From Bacteroidales bacterium (GTDB lineage: Bacteria > Bacteroidota > Bacteroidia > Bacteroidales > UBA7960): a DNA stretch of 32,408 nucleotides. Shown here piece by piece: positions 6,874 to 16,452 of the stretch; position 1 is the first letter of the stretch; the number at the start of each line of letters is the position of its first letter. The stretch is from contig PWGY01000109.1 in assembly GCA_003554665.1 (NCBI GenBank), positions 1-32,408 on the forward strand, given 5' to 3'. The notes beneath the pieces are model-generated. The model made no database searches. It was given only the letters and a program-made list of their open reading frames with translations, and was not told the DNA's origin. The position numbers and the translations under genes are program-made.

Positions 6874-8139
6874 TTATTGTTGTTCTTGCTGTAATTGCTC
6901 AATCTCTTCTTCGCCAAAATACTTCATGTAGATTTCCTCCATCTCCTGAAGTTTTTCATTTTGTTCTGTACGAGCATACAGCTCCACAAGAGAAATAACT
7001 ACAGTTTCGTAATCCGGATCATCCTCATCGATCATCTCTTTGGCTTGCTCCAGGTAAGGCTGTGCCTCTAACCAAACTTCACGGAATTTTTCGGCATCTT
7101 CTTCATACTGAGCAAAATCATGGGTTTCACGCAGCCTTTCATCTGCTGCCTCAAATATTCCGATTCCTCTGTTAAAGTGGAGAACCCCGAGGTTGTAAAT
7201 GGCATCAAAATAATCCGGTCTGAGCTCGATGGCCTTTTCATATGCCTCTACTGCTTCCTCGTAGGCAAAATCCCGTTCTTCCCGAGAATACATGGTATCC
7301 TGAGCCATTCTGTCATAATTGGCTCCGAAAGCAAAATACAGGTCGGGGTTTTCAGGATCCTTTTCAATGGCAAGATCAAGGACATCCCTGGCCTGCTCAA
7401 CGTCACCGGTAAAAATGTGAATGTTTGCTTCAGCAAAAATCAGGTCAAGGTCATCCGGATATAGTTCACGTCCTTCCTGAACATATTGGGTTGCATCAAG
7501 CGTATCGCCCTGGAACATGGCGATGGAACTCATGGAGCTGTAGAGAAAAGGCTCATCGTATTCCATGTCTCTTAACTGAAGGTACAGATCCATGGCACGG
7601 TCGTAATCGTGACCAAGTTCTGCAGACAAAGCTGCATTGTACAGTGTGGTGGTGTCTGGTGATTCAAAAGACTCTGAAAGCTCGTACGAGCGCAGGAAAT
7701 AATCACTGGCAGGGCCCCAGTCTTCTGCCTGATAGGCTTCCACCGCTTCATTGAATGTCAACTCGGACATCACCAGCAATGCCTGCTGGATATCTAGGAC
7801 ATGAAGATCTTCTTCGTCAAGTTCTTCAGCCTTTTTTAAAGCCTCATCAGCGACGCTTACAGGGTCCTCAGCCAGGGCTCTGATCTCAGGATCTTCTGAG
7901 ATGGCAATTTCCATGTACACCCGTGATTTTACGATCCAGGCTTCGGGATCATTCTGTGCTTCCTCCATTTCCATGGCCTCTGTAATGTGTTCCAGCGCAG
8001 CCTGTACATTTCCCCTGTTCAGGTTGCTGTCAGCTCGCCGGATTTCCCTACCCTGCGCGGAGCAACCGGCATGGGCCACAACGATGAGTGCCAGAAAAAC
8101 AAAGAATAATGTTCTTCTCATTGGGAATATCAGTTTCAT
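6874..8139 (-). CDS. Acidic tetratricopeptide-repeat lipoprotein
   Basis: A 421-residue protein with a lipoprotein signal peptide ending in the lipobox AHAGC (lipidated Cys26); the rest is helical with TPR-like repeats, clearest around ENPDLYFAFGANYD and RPDYFDAIYNLGVLHFNRG. It is strikingly rich in Asp and Glu, including an EEIEQLQQEQQ tail. TPR lipoproteins act as scaffolds in the periplasm or at the outer membrane; the partner is unknown. It lies 101 bp downstream of gyrA and has its own promoter in that gap. A second ATG six codons in (MRRTLFF, start at 8121) gives an equally good signal peptide and may be the real start. No enzyme motif. Confidence 0.8.
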   Translation of the reverse strand: MKLIFPMRRTLFFVFLALIVVAHAGCSAQGREIRRADSNLNRGNVQAALEHITEAMEMEEAQNDPEAWIVKSRVYMEIAISEDPEIRALAEDPVSVADEALKKAEELDEEDLHVLDIQQALLVMSELTFNEAVEAYQAEDWGPASDYFLRSYELSESFESPDTTTLYNAALSAELGHDYDRAMDLYLQLRDMEYDEPFLYSSMSSIAMFQGDTLDATQYVQEGRELYPDDLDLIFAEANIHIFTGDVEQARDVLDLAIEKDPENPDLYFAFGANYDRMAQDTMYSREERDFAYEEAVEAYEKAIELRPDYFDAIYNLGVLHFNRGIGIFEAADERLRETHDFAQYEEDAEKFREVWLEAQPYLEQAKEMIDEDDPDYETVVISLVELYARTEQNEKLQEMEEIYMKYFGEEEIEQLQQEQQ

Positions 8140-8209
8140 TTGGAATAGGTTTTTGTTAAAAAAGCGTTTTTTTTCTAAAGAAGAAATGATAAAGATGGAT
8201 TAATTATGA

Positions 8210-8240
8210 CAAAATTAGGAATTATTTCACACAAAACAAG
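8210..8240 (-). promoter_or_regulatory. Promoter of the TPR lipoprotein gene
   Basis: On the minus strand CTTG (plus coordinates 8237-8240) is followed after 19 bp by TAATTTTG (8210-8217), a perfect TAnnTTTG box. Transcription would start near 8203, leaving a leader of about 60 nt. The -33 box begins right after the gyrA stop codon, so the TPR gene need not depend on gyrA transcription. Confidence 0.6.
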
Positions 8241-10754
8241 CTATTCTTCTTCGGATTCAGCTGTGCCAGTTTGGTTCTCTGTGGTACTTTCCTCGCATTC
8301 AACGGCCCCATTGAGTGCTTTTTCCTGAACCTTGGTAATTGCGGCAATGGTGTCATCTTTGCGAAGGGAGATCAGTTTTACCCCCTGTGTTGCACGTCCC
8401 ATTTCCCGAAGTTCATTCACCGCCAGGCGTATGGTAATCCCGGATTTATTGATAATCATGAGCTGATCGTTGTCCGTCACGTTTACCATGGCTACAAGTT
8501 GTCCGGTTTTGTCTGTAATCTGCATGGTTTTCACTCCTTTTCCTCCCCTGTTGGTGATACGGTATTCTGACAGTGTGGAGCGCTTTCCATATCCCTTTTC
8601 ACTTACCACGAGAACAGAGCTTTCCGGATCTTCGACACAAACCATGCCAATTACCTCGTCTGAAGGACCGGCAAGCGTAATTCCTTTCACTCCGGAAGCA
8701 TTTCTGCCAATGGCCCTGACACTGTCCTCCTTAAAACGAATGGCTTTCCCGCTGCGTAAACCGATCAGTATCTCATTTTCACCATTGGTCAGGTTGGCCT
8801 CAATGAGCTCATCTCCTTCCCTGATGTTGATAGCGATAATTCCGTTGGCACGTGGCCGACTGTAGGCAGCCAGGCTGGTTTTTTTGATCACACCTTTTTT
8901 GGTACAGAGAATGATGTAGTTTTCCTGCGTATATTCCTGGTCTGTCAGGTCTTTGACATTCACAAAAGCCTTAATCCGGTCATCGGACGGAATATTGATC
9001 AGGTTCTGAATGGCTCTGCCCTTTGAGGTCTTGGTTCCCTCCGGAATCTCAAATACACGCATCCAGAAGCATTTGCCCTGCTCAGTGAAAAAGAGTAAAT
9101 AATTGTGGTTGGAAGCCACAAACAGGTGTTCTACAAAGTCATTGTCACGGGTTACGGAGCCTTTGCTGCCCCTCCCGCCCCTGCTCTGGGGCCGGAATTC
9201 TGACAACAAAGTTCGTTTGATATACCCCAGGTGTGAAATGGTGATGACCACATCTTCATCGGGTATGGTATCTTCAATGCGGAAATCATTGGCCGTATAT
9301 TCAATTTCTGTCATCGTCTTGTCGCCGAAACGCTCTTTCATTTCGAGCAATTCGTCTTTGATGATGGACATTCTGAGGGTGATGTCCCCAAGCACAGATT
9401 TCAGATAATCAATCTTTTTCAGCAGGTCTTCAAACTCCTTTTGAATTTTACCCCTTTCAAGCCCGGTGAGTCGCTGCAACCGCATGTCCAGTATGGCTTT
9501 GGCCTGAACCTCGGACAGATCAAATTTTTCCATTAAACCGGTTCTGGCCTCATCGGGAGTCTGGGAGGCCCGGATCAATGCGATCACCTCGTCAATATTG
9601 TCCAGGGCCACAAGCAACCCCTGCAGAATGTGGGCACGCTTTTCTGCTTCACGGAGGTCATACTCTGTCCTTCGTGTAATTACTTCATGGCGGTGATCCA
9701 CATAATGCCTGATCAGTTCTTTCAAATTGAGCAACTGGGGTCTGCCATTGACCAGGGCAATACTGTTGACGCTGAAGGCCGTCTGCAGTGATGTGTGCTG
9801 GTAGAGCCGGTTCAGTACCACGTTGGGGACTGCATCCCTGCGAAGCTCATAAACAATCCGGAGGCCGCTCCGGTCTGATTCATCACGTATATCAGTAATT
9901 CCTTCAATTTTTTTCTCATTTACCAGGTCGGCAGTTTTTCTGATCATTTCAGCTTTATTCACCTGGTAGGGAATGGAGGTGACCACAATGGCTTCCTTGC
10001 TGTCGCTGATATTCTCAACTGTAGCCTCTCCTCTTACAACTATCCGGCCACGTCCGGTATGGTAGGCATCCTTGACTCCTTCATGTCCGTAAATAAGCCC
10101 TCCGGTAGGAAAATCCGGTCCCTTGATATGTTGCATCAATTCATCAATGGTGATGTCGTTATTATCAATATAGGCAACCGTGCCGTCAATGACTTCGCTG
10201 AGATTGTGTGGCGGTATATTGGTGGCCATCCCAACTGCAATTCCCGAAGAACCATTGACCAGCAAGTTGGGGATTTTGGCGGGCAGTACGGTTGGTTCTT
10301 TTAGCGTGTCATCGAAATTCAGCTGAAAATCAACGGTTTCCTTATCAATATCGGCCAGCATCTCTTCGGCGATCCGCTGCATTCTTGCTTCAGTATATCG
10401 CATGGCTGCAGGACTGTCACCATCTATACTGCCATAATTACCCTGTCCGTCCACGAGGGGGTAGCGAAGAGACCAGTCCTGGGCCATCCTGACCATGGCA
10501 TCATACACAGAGCTGTCACCGTGAGGATGGTACTTACCCAGCACCTCTCCCACTATTCTGGCAGACTTTTTGTACGGTCTGTTACTGAGTGTTCCCAGTT
10601 CATACATACCAAACAATACCCTGCGATGTACCGGTTTTAATCCGTCCCGAACATCTGGAAGAGCCCGTGAAACAATTACAGACATGGCATAGTCGATATA
10701 TGCCGTCTTCATCTGTTCCTCAATATCAACCTTTAATACCGTTTCTTCTGACAT
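8241..10754 (-). CDS. gyrA: DNA gyrase subunit A
   Basis: A protein of 837 residues from the ATG at 10752-10754 ([16 protein letters not shown]); a TTG four codons earlier is less likely. GyrA cuts and rejoins DNA in the A2B2 gyrase that introduces negative supercoils. The catalytic tyrosine is Y120 in [10 protein letters not shown]; the quinolone-resistance region reads [13 protein letters not shown] with Ser81 and Asp85, the sensitive-type residues (E. coli Ser83 and Asp87). The C-terminal DNA-wrapping domain contains a GyrA-box-like QSRGGRG, which separates gyrase from ParC, plus a later NRGGKG repeat, and ends in an acidic tail. It is divergent from clpC; the TPR lipoprotein gene lies downstream. 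Confidence 0.97.
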   Translation of the reverse strand: MSEETVLKVDIEEQMKTAYIDYAMSVIVSRALPDVRDGLKPVHRRVLFGMYELGTLSNRPYKKSARIVGEVLGKYHPHGDSSVYDAMVRMAQDWSLRYPLVDGQGNYGSIDGDSPAAMRYTEARMQRIAEEMLADIDKETVDFQLNFDDTLKEPTVLPAKIPNLLVNGSSGIAVGMATNIPPHNLSEVIDGTVAYIDNNDITIDELMQHIKGPDFPTGGLIYGHEGVKDAYHTGRGRIVVRGEATVENISDSKEAIVVTSIPYQVNKAEMIRKTADLVNEKKIEGITDIRDESDRSGLRIVYELRRDAVPNVVLNRLYQHTSLQTAFSVNSIALVNGRPQLLNLKELIRHYVDHRHEVITRRTEYDLREAEKRAHILQGLLVALDNIDEVIALIRASQTPDEARTGLMEKFDLSEVQAKAILDMRLQRLTGLERGKIQKEFEDLLKKIDYLKSVLGDITLRMSIIKDELLEMKERFGDKTMTEIEYTANDFRIEDTIPDEDVVITISHLGYIKRTLLSEFRPQSRGGRGSKGSVTRDNDFVEHLFVASNHNYLLFFTEQGKCFWMRVFEIPEGTKTSKGRAIQNLINIPSDDRIKAFVNVKDLTDQEYTQENYIILCTKKGVIKKTSLAAYSRPRANGIIAINIREGDELIEANLTNGENEILIGLRSGKAIRFKEDSVRAIGRNASGVKGITLAGPSDEVIGMVCVEDPESSVLVVSEKGYGKRSTLSEYRITNRGGKGVKTMQITDKTGQLVAMVNVTDNDQLMIINKSGITIRLAVNELREMGRATQGVKLISLRKDDTIAAITKVQEKALNGAVECEESTTENQTGTAESEEE

Positions 10755-10845
10755 GCTGAAAATCAATAAATTTTATATAGGAAATAGGGGAAAATTCGAA
10801 CACACGAAAATACGCTTTTTTTCCTTATCTACGTCATTTTTTTGC

Positions 10846-10865
10846 ATCCCGGGACCCCCCCGGAT
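10846..10865. other. GC-rich stem-loop in the gyrA/clpC divergent spacer
   Basis: ATCC-C-GGG (10846-10853) pairs with CCCGGAT (10859-10865), leaving one bulged C and a small loop; the right side includes a run of seven C (10855-10861). The surrounding 208-bp spacer between gyrA and clpC is otherwise AT-rich. No T-run follows, and a terminator is not expected between divergent genes. For gyrA, TATTTTCG (minus strand, 10805-10812) matches 7 of 8 positions of the -7 consensus without a clear -33; no convincing clpC promoter was found. Confidence 0.35.
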
Positions 10866-10962
10866 TCCAACAATTGCAGTTAATTATTGTTAATTGGATG
10901 TAGTTGGTTTTTGCTTTTTGTTTAATATTGTATTTGAATAATTTTTGAATTTAAAATTTGAT

Positions 10963-13542
10963 ATGGAAGCTAAATTTTCTCCGGTAGTCAAAGATGTCAT
11001 TACCTATAGTCGTGAAGAGGCCCTGCGCAACGGAAATGATTATATTGGTATTGAACACTTTATGCTGGGTCTAATACGTGAAGGAGAAAACCTCGCCATA
11101 CAGGTACTGTCACAACTTGGAATAGATATGGAGCAATTAAAGCGCTCCATCGAGCAGGCAATTCGGGGGCAGTCACCACGGAATCGCAGCGTTGAAAACA
11201 TTCCCCTCGTAAAACAAGCTGAGCGGGTATTGAAAATTACATACCTGGAAGCCAAATTGTTCAACAGCGATCTGATTGGTGCGGAGCATTTGCTGTTGTC
11301 AATATTGAAAGATCAGGATAACCTTGGTACGCGCCTACTTAACCAGCAAGGGGTTGATTATCAAATAATTAAAGAAGAGCTGGATGTCATGAGGAGTGAG
11401 TTTAAAGATGAACAGCCTCCGAAAGATGTTCGCAATGAACTTTCACCCAGTGAAGAAGATGACCCCTCTGAAGGAGGTTTCGGAAGTTCTATGAAAAAAG
11501 GGGGTGAAAAATCCAGTACTCCTGTGCTTGATAACTTCGGTAGAGATCTTACTTTCGCAGCAGAGGAAGGTCGCCTTGACCCAGTGGTAGGAAGGGAAAA
11601 AGAACTGGAAAGAATTGCCCAGATCCTTTCACGGCGGAAGAAAAACAACCCCATACTTATCGGTGAGCCAGGTGTCGGAAAGTCTGCCATTGCAGAGGGT
11701 CTTGCAATGCGTATCGTAGACAGAAAGGTATCGCGTGCCCTGTTTAACAAGCGCATTGTAACCCTTGATATTGCCTCCCTGGTAGCAGGAACAAAGTACA
11801 GAGGCCAGTTTGAAGAGCGCATGAAGGCTCTGCTAAATGAACTGGAGAAAAACCCCAATGTGATCCTCTTTATTGATGAGCTGCATACCATTGTGGGCGC
11901 GGGCGGTGCCAGCGGATCGCTGGATGCCTCCAATATGTTCAAACCCGCTCTCGCACGGGGGGAAATTCAGTGTATCGGTGCCACCACCATGGATGAGTAC
12001 AGGCAGCATATTGAAAAAGACGGTGCCCTGGAGCGACGTTTTCAAAAAATTATCATTGATCCGACAACAGCAGAGGAAACCATTGAAATCCTGAATAACA
12101 TCAAATCGAAATATGAAGATCATCATTTGGTGAATTATTCAGAAGAGGCTATTAAAGCCTGTGTTTACCTGACAGATCGTTATGTCAGTGATCGATACCT
12201 GCCAGACAAGGCCATTGACGCATTGGATGAAGCCGGATCACGGGTTCACATTACCAATATTCGGGTTCCCGATGCCATTGTAAAGATTGAGGAGCAGATT
12301 GAAAAGGTAAGGGAAGAAAAAACAGCCGCCATAAAAAGCCAGAAATATGAACAGGCAGCCAAATTTCGCGATCAGGAAAGAGAGCTGATGGATCAGTTGG
12401 AGGCAGAAAAAAGGAAATGGGAAGAAGAGTCACGTCTCAACCGTGAACAAGTGTCGGATCAGAATGTCTCTGAAGTGGTATCCATGATGACAGGAGTGCC
12501 GGTACAGCGGATTGCAATGAATGAAAGTGAGCGTCTGATCAATATGGAGCAGGATCTGGAGAAAAGTGTAGTCGGACAGCAAGATGCCATTAAAAAGATT
12601 GTCAAGAGTATCCGGCGGAATCGTGCAGGTCTCAAGGATCCTGCCAAACCCATCGGGTCGTTTATTTTCCTTGGCCCCACGGGTGTCGGTAAAACCCACC
12701 TGGCCAAGGTACTGTCGCACCACCTGTTCGATACGGACGATGCCATCATCCGCATCGATATGAGCGAGTATATGGAAAAATTTGCCGTCAGCCGGCTTGT
12801 GGGTGCTCCTCCCGGCTATGTCGGCTATGAAGAGGGCGGGCAACTTACTGAAAAAGTACGCCGCAAGCCTTATTCCGTATTGTTGCTGGATGAGATTGAA
12901 AAAGCACACCCTGACGTTTTTCACCTGTTGCTGCAAATGCTTGACGATGGGCAGCTGACTGACAGTCTGGGACGTCGTGTAGACTTCAAGAATACCATTA
13001 TTATCATGACCTCCAATATCGGATCCCGCCAGCTTAAAGATTTCGGCATGGGCGTGGGTTTCAATACACCTGCCCGTCAGGCTGCATCAAAAGAATATAC
13101 GCAAAGTGTCATAGAGAATGCCTTGAAGAAAACTTTCGCCCCCGAATTTCTGAATCGGGTTGATGATGTGGTTATTTTTGATTCGCTGATGAAAGAGCAT
13201 ATCTTCAAAATCATTGATATTGAACTGCGGAAGCTCTTTAAGCGGATTGATGACCTTGGGTATCATATCAAACTTACCAATGCGGCCAAGGAATACATTG
13301 CAGAAAAGGGATGGGATCCGTCTTTCGGTGCAAGGCCTTTGAAGCGTTCGATCCAGAAATATCTGGAAGATCCGCTTGCCGAAGAGATCATCCGGACCAA
13401 AATCAAAGCCGGAGATACCTTGCAAGTGGATTATAAGAAAAAAGAGGATCAGATAATTGTAGAAGTGATCCCGGCTGGTTCGGACAAGAAGGGAAAAGGA
13501 AAAACAAAAACCGCTACATCTCAAAAAAAAGCCGCGGATTAG
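10963..13542 (+). CDS. clpC: ATP-dependent Clp protease ATP-binding subunit ClpC
   Basis: An 859-residue Hsp100 unfoldase from the ATG at 10963; an in-frame TTG six codons earlier is less likely. Order of domains: double Clp-N repeat (about 1-145), AAA+ module 1 with Walker A GEPGVGKS (234-241) and Walker B VILFIDE, a short middle region with a UVR-type motif (about 455-480), AAA+ module 2 with Walker A GPTGVGKT (571-578) and Walker B LLLDE, then the D2-small domain. The loop VGF (698-700) is the ClpP-docking tripeptide, so it should feed substrates to ClpP. The short middle region and the VGF loop distinguish it from ClpB. It stands alone, divergent from gyrA, and ends before a strong terminator. 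The Lys-rich tail is unremarkable. Confidence 0.95.
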   Translation: MEAKFSPVVKDVITYSREEALRNGNDYIGIEHFMLGLIREGENLAIQVLSQLGIDMEQLKRSIEQAIRGQSPRNRSVENIPLVKQAERVLKITYLEAKLFNSDLIGAEHLLLSILKDQDNLGTRLLNQQGVDYQIIKEELDVMRSEFKDEQPPKDVRNELSPSEEDDPSEGGFGSSMKKGGEKSSTPVLDNFGRDLTFAAEEGRLDPVVGREKELERIAQILSRRKKNNPILIGEPGVGKSAIAEGLAMRIVDRKVSRALFNKRIVTLDIASLVAGTKYRGQFEERMKALLNELEKNPNVILFIDELHTIVGAGGASGSLDASNMFKPALARGEIQCIGATTMDEYRQHIEKDGALERRFQKIIIDPTTAEETIEILNNIKSKYEDHHLVNYSEEAIKACVYLTDRYVSDRYLPDKAIDALDEAGSRVHITNIRVPDAIVKIEEQIEKVREEKTAAIKSQKYEQAAKFRDQERELMDQLEAEKRKWEEESRLNREQVSDQNVSEVVSMMTGVPVQRIAMNESERLINMEQDLEKSVVGQQDAIKKIVKSIRRNRAGLKDPAKPIGSFIFLGPTGVGKTHLAKVLSHHLFDTDDAIIRIDMSEYMEKFAVSRLVGAPPGYVGYEEGGQLTEKVRRKPYSVLLLDEIEKAHPDVFHLLLQMLDDGQLTDSLGRRVDFKNTIIIMTSNIGSRQLKDFGMGVGFNTPARQAASKEYTQSVIENALKKTFAPEFLNRVDDVVIFDSLMKEHIFKIIDIELRKLFKRIDDLGYHIKLTNAAKEYIAEKGWDPSFGARPLKRSIQKYLEDPLAEEIIRTKIKAGDTLQVDYKKKEDQIIVEVIPAGSDKKGKGKTKTATSQKKAAD

Positions 13543-13615
13543 CAATAGCAGAAAAGTATATCCGGTTCACCGGATTGGCTAGGTAATTGCTTGCTGATTT
13601 CTTCTAATAGATAAC

Positions 13616-13653
13616 AAAAAAAGGCAGACTCGGAAAAGAGCCTGCCTTTTTTT
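13616..13653. terminator. Bidirectional terminator between clpC and the acyl-CoA dehydrogenase gene
   Basis: Seven A, then GGCAGACTC, a GGAAAA loop, GAGCCTGCC and seven T (13647-13653). The stem has one A/C mismatch and a T-run on both strands, so it can stop transcription from clpC (rightward) and from the ETF operon (leftward). A second small perfect stem, ATCCGG-TTCA-CCGGAT at 13560-13575, lies closer to the clpC stop but lacks a T-run. Confidence 0.85.
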
Positions 13654-13677
13654 GCCTTTCGGTCAATTCCGGAAGGA

Positions 13678-15387
13678 CTATTTCTCTAATTTATAGTTTC
13701 CCAGTTCTTTTTCTTCAAAACCCTTAATGAAGGTTTCCTTTGCCTGGTTCTCAGAAGAGCCATGCCGGATAAATATTTCAGTGGATTTCCTGAAGGTACT
13801 GTCCCGGTGTGTATCATGTAACAGGAGATACCCCATAATAATATGGCCTGCCATCTCAACAAGCCGTCTTGCATGAAAATCTGTCAGCTCGTCATTCTTT
13901 TTCTCCTGAACATAACTGACAATGCTTTCGTAGCGTCCCGTCATGTCCTGAAGAAGGTGTTTCAGATACTCAAATTCGGGTTGAACATCCATCTCTTCAT
14001 ATTGTCTGATCAGCGAAAGGAAGGTGCCATTTCCTACACCACGTATAGCTGCCACAACCTGAAGTTGTGATGTACCCTCATAAATATTGGTAATCCGTGC
14101 ATCCCGGTATAATCTTTCAACCGGGAAGTCTTTCATGTAACCTGCACCGCCATGGATTTGAAGAGAATCATAAGCAACCTGGTTGCAATACTCACTGGCA
14201 AACAGTTTCAGCAGTGGTGTGAGCACATCTGCGATTCGCTGATGCATTTTCAGGTCTTTTCGCTCTTCGGGCTCGAGACGCCGCTCTTCCTGGAGGTGGG
14301 AATAGGATTTGTAAATATCCACATACCTGGTGGTTTCGTAAAGCAAGCTTCTGGCAGCGTCAGTCTTTGCACGCATGTTGGCAAGCATTTCGTAAACTGC
14401 GGGGAACTGGATGATTGGTTTGCCAAACTGCTCCCTTTCGTGGGCGTATTTCAAGGCTTCACGATAAGCTGCTTCAGCGATACCTACCGATTGGGCTCCC
14501 ACACCCAGACGTGCTGAATTCATAAGGGACATCACGTATTTGATCAACCCCATTTTTCTGTCTCCGACCAGCAGTGCCGGGGCATCTTTAAAAACCAGCT
14601 CACAAGTGGGAGAGCCCTTGATTCCCAATTTATTTTCTATACGCCTGACCTTTACAGCCTTGTCCTTACGGTCATAAAGAAATAATGACAATCCGCGTCC
14701 GTCTGAGGTATCAGGTTCTGAACGGGCCAGCACCAGGCTGATATCTGCATCACCGTTGGTGATAAACCGTTTAACACCGTTGAGTTTCCATTCACCGGTT
14801 GTTTTGTCCTGGGTTGCTTTAAGTTGTACTGCCTGCAAGTCACTCCCTGCGTCCGGCTCAGTCAGATCCATGGCTGCTGTGGCCCCTTTGTTGAACCTGG
14901 GCAAAAACTCGTTCTTAATCTCTTCACTGGCAAATTCGTGGATGGTTTCTGCACAGTCCTGCAATCCCCAGATGTTTGCAAAACCTGCATCAGCTCGTGA
15001 AACGAGTTCCGCAGCGATTACGTATGGCACCATGGAAAAGTTGAGTCCGTCGTATTTTCTGGGAAGGGACATTCCGATGAGTCCTGCCTTTGTAAGTTTT
15101 TCAAGGTTCTGGGCTGTCCCCGGTGCATAGACCACTTCATTTTCAACAAGCTTGGGGCCGAAAGTATCCACAAGTTCTGCGTTCGTTGCAATGGTTTCCC
15201 CGCAAATCTCCCCGACAATTTCAAGTACCTTGTCGTAGTTATCCAGTGCATCCTCAAAGTCTGCAGGTGCATAATCGAACTTGTCCTTGTCAGCGTAGTC
15301 GTTCTCCTTTAGCCGGATGATCTTTTTCATCAGGGGATGTTGCAGATGAAAAGCTAAACCTGGGTTATCTGTATAAAAATTAGCCAT
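13678..15387 (-). CDS. Acyl-CoA dehydrogenase (long form)
   Basis: A 569-residue flavoenzyme that introduces the alpha-beta double bond in an acyl-CoA and passes electrons to ETF. The usual core (about 380-400 residues) is present: N-terminal helices, a middle region with MDLTEPDAGSDLQAV (FAD contact), RFITNGDAD, and the C-terminal helices with QIHGGAGYMKDFPVERLYRDARI and YEGTSQLQ, whose Glu437 sits where the catalytic base of medium-chain enzymes is found. About 120 extra C-terminal residues make it longer than a typical dehydrogenase and resemble the extra helical region of very-long-chain and ACAD9-like enzymes. It starts 14 bp after etfA, so the three genes form an operon ending at the terminator at 13616-13653. 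Chain-length preference is unknown. Confidence 0.92.
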   Translation of the reverse strand: MANFYTDNPGLAFHLQHPLMKKIIRLKENDYADKDKFDYAPADFEDALDNYDKVLEIVGEICGETIATNAELVDTFGPKLVENEVVYAPGTAQNLEKLTKAGLIGMSLPRKYDGLNFSMVPYVIAAELVSRADAGFANIWGLQDCAETIHEFASEEIKNEFLPRFNKGATAAMDLTEPDAGSDLQAVQLKATQDKTTGEWKLNGVKRFITNGDADISLVLARSEPDTSDGRGLSLFLYDRKDKAVKVRRIENKLGIKGSPTCELVFKDAPALLVGDRKMGLIKYVMSLMNSARLGVGAQSVGIAEAAYREALKYAHEREQFGKPIIQFPAVYEMLANMRAKTDAARSLLYETTRYVDIYKSYSHLQEERRLEPEERKDLKMHQRIADVLTPLLKLFASEYCNQVAYDSLQIHGGAGYMKDFPVERLYRDARITNIYEGTSQLQVVAAIRGVGNGTFLSLIRQYEEMDVQPEFEYLKHLLQDMTGRYESIVSYVQEKKNDELTDFHARRLVEMAGHIIMGYLLLHDTHRDSTFRKSTEIFIRHGSSENQAKETFIKGFEEKELGNYKLEK

Positions 15388-15401
15388 TGTATTTCCTGAT
15401 T

Positions 15402-16421
15402 TTACTTGGTATTTTGCTTGTAAAACTTGATCATTTTTGGAATGATATCCTCGATATTTCCGATGATGGAATAGTCGGCAATCTCATTGATAGGAGCTTT
15501 GGGATCATTATTGATGGCAATGATCTTGGCCGATTCGCTCATGCCGGCAGTATGCTGAACAGCACCCGATATGCCGCAGGCAATGTAAAGTTTGGGCCTG
15601 ACTGTTACACCGGTTTGACCAACCTGGCGTTCGTGATCTGCAAAACCGGCATCAACTGCAGCCCTGGATGCTCCAACTTCTCCCCCGAGCGCCTCTGCCA
15701 ATTCGTACAACAGTTCAAAGTTTTCTTTTGATCCAACACCATAGCCGCCCGAAATAATAACCGGCGAAACCTTGATGTTGATTTTTTTCTTTTCCATATG
15801 TCGCTCAAGGATCCTGACAGGAAACAGTTCATCTGTGAGCAATTCATCTGTTTTAATGGTTTTCAGGCTTCCTTTGTAAGCTTTATCAAAAATTTCGCGC
15901 TTCATGACCCCTTCCCTGACGGTGGCCATCTGGGGTCTGGTTTCTGGATTAATAATGGTAGCAATAATGTTCCCTCCGAAGGCAGGACGGATCTGGTAAA
16001 GAAGGCTCTTATACTCTTTTCCTGTTTTATTGTCTTTATGATCTCCAAAAATCAGGCTTGTACAGTCAGCGGTCAGGCCACATTTCATTTTGGATGCCAC
16101 ACGTGGTGCCAGATCGCGTCCGACTGAAGTTGCTCCGAAAAGAGCGACTTCAGGTTTGATCTTCTGGAAAAGATTCACCACCAAGTGGGAATGTGCGAGG
16201 GTTGTATATGGAGCAAGCCTTTTGTCGTCAGCTACATGAAGAATATCCACGCCGTAAGGATATACCTCTTTTTCAATACCTTTCAGGTCGTGTCCGATCA
16301 CGGCTGCTTCCAGCTTGCAGCCCAGTTCATTGGCCAGTTTACGTCCTTTCGTAAGCAGCTCAAGGCTGACATCTGCCACCTGACCCTCATCTATTTCGCA
16401 ATAAACAAATATATTATGCAT
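15402..16421 (-). CDS. etfA: Electron transfer flavoprotein alpha subunit
   Basis: A 339-residue FAD-binding subunit. The N-terminal ETF fold is followed by the FAD domain with GASRAAVDAGFADHERQVGQTG, then the strongly conserved CGISGAVQH and IAINNDPKAPINEIADYSIIGN. With EtfB it forms the heterodimer that takes electrons from acyl-CoA dehydrogenase, or, in bifurcating forms, exchanges them with NADH and ferredoxin. The segment TVRPKLYIACGISGA and the closing IIGNIEDIIPK look like ETFs from anaerobes rather than mitochondrial-type ETF, though this is a reading by eye. It lies 31 bp after etfB and 14 bp before the dehydrogenase gene. Confidence 0.95.
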   Translation of the reverse strand: MHNIFVYCEIDEGQVADVSLELLTKGRKLANELGCKLEAAVIGHDLKGIEKEVYPYGVDILHVADDKRLAPYTTLAHSHLVVNLFQKIKPEVALFGATSVGRDLAPRVASKMKCGLTADCTSLIFGDHKDNKTGKEYKSLLYQIRPAFGGNIIATIINPETRPQMATVREGVMKREIFDKAYKGSLKTIKTDELLTDELFPVRILERHMEKKKINIKVSPVIISGGYGVGSKENFELLYELAEALGGEVGASRAAVDAGFADHERQVGQTGVTVRPKLYIACGISGAVQHTAGMSESAKIIAINNDPKAPINEIADYSIIGNIEDIIPKMIKFYKQNTK

Positions 16422-16452
16422 GTTTTAAGAATTTTCAGTTTTGATGGTTTGG

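Noticed and set aside
10497..10520. Quinolone-resistance mutation in GyrA
   Set aside because: The Ser and Asp that usually change are both in the sensitive-type state, so no resistance change is visible.
10855..10861. A run of seven C as a possible phase-variation switch
   Set aside because: It is in a non-coding divergent spacer, is short, and cannot change a reading frame; hairpin pairing explains it better.
10945..10962. TTG starts for clpC (10945), gyrA (10766) and recN (20013)
   Set aside because: Each is followed within a few codons by an ATG giving the usual family N-terminus; the TTG starts add non-conserved residues.
12430..12936. A 168-codon leftward open frame in clpC
   Set aside because: It overlaps the intact second AAA+ module of clpC on the other strand, with no domain of its own.
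10963..13542. Assignment as ClpB rather than ClpC
   Set aside because: The long middle coiled coil of ClpB is absent, a UVR-type motif is present and the VGF loop predicts ClpP docking.
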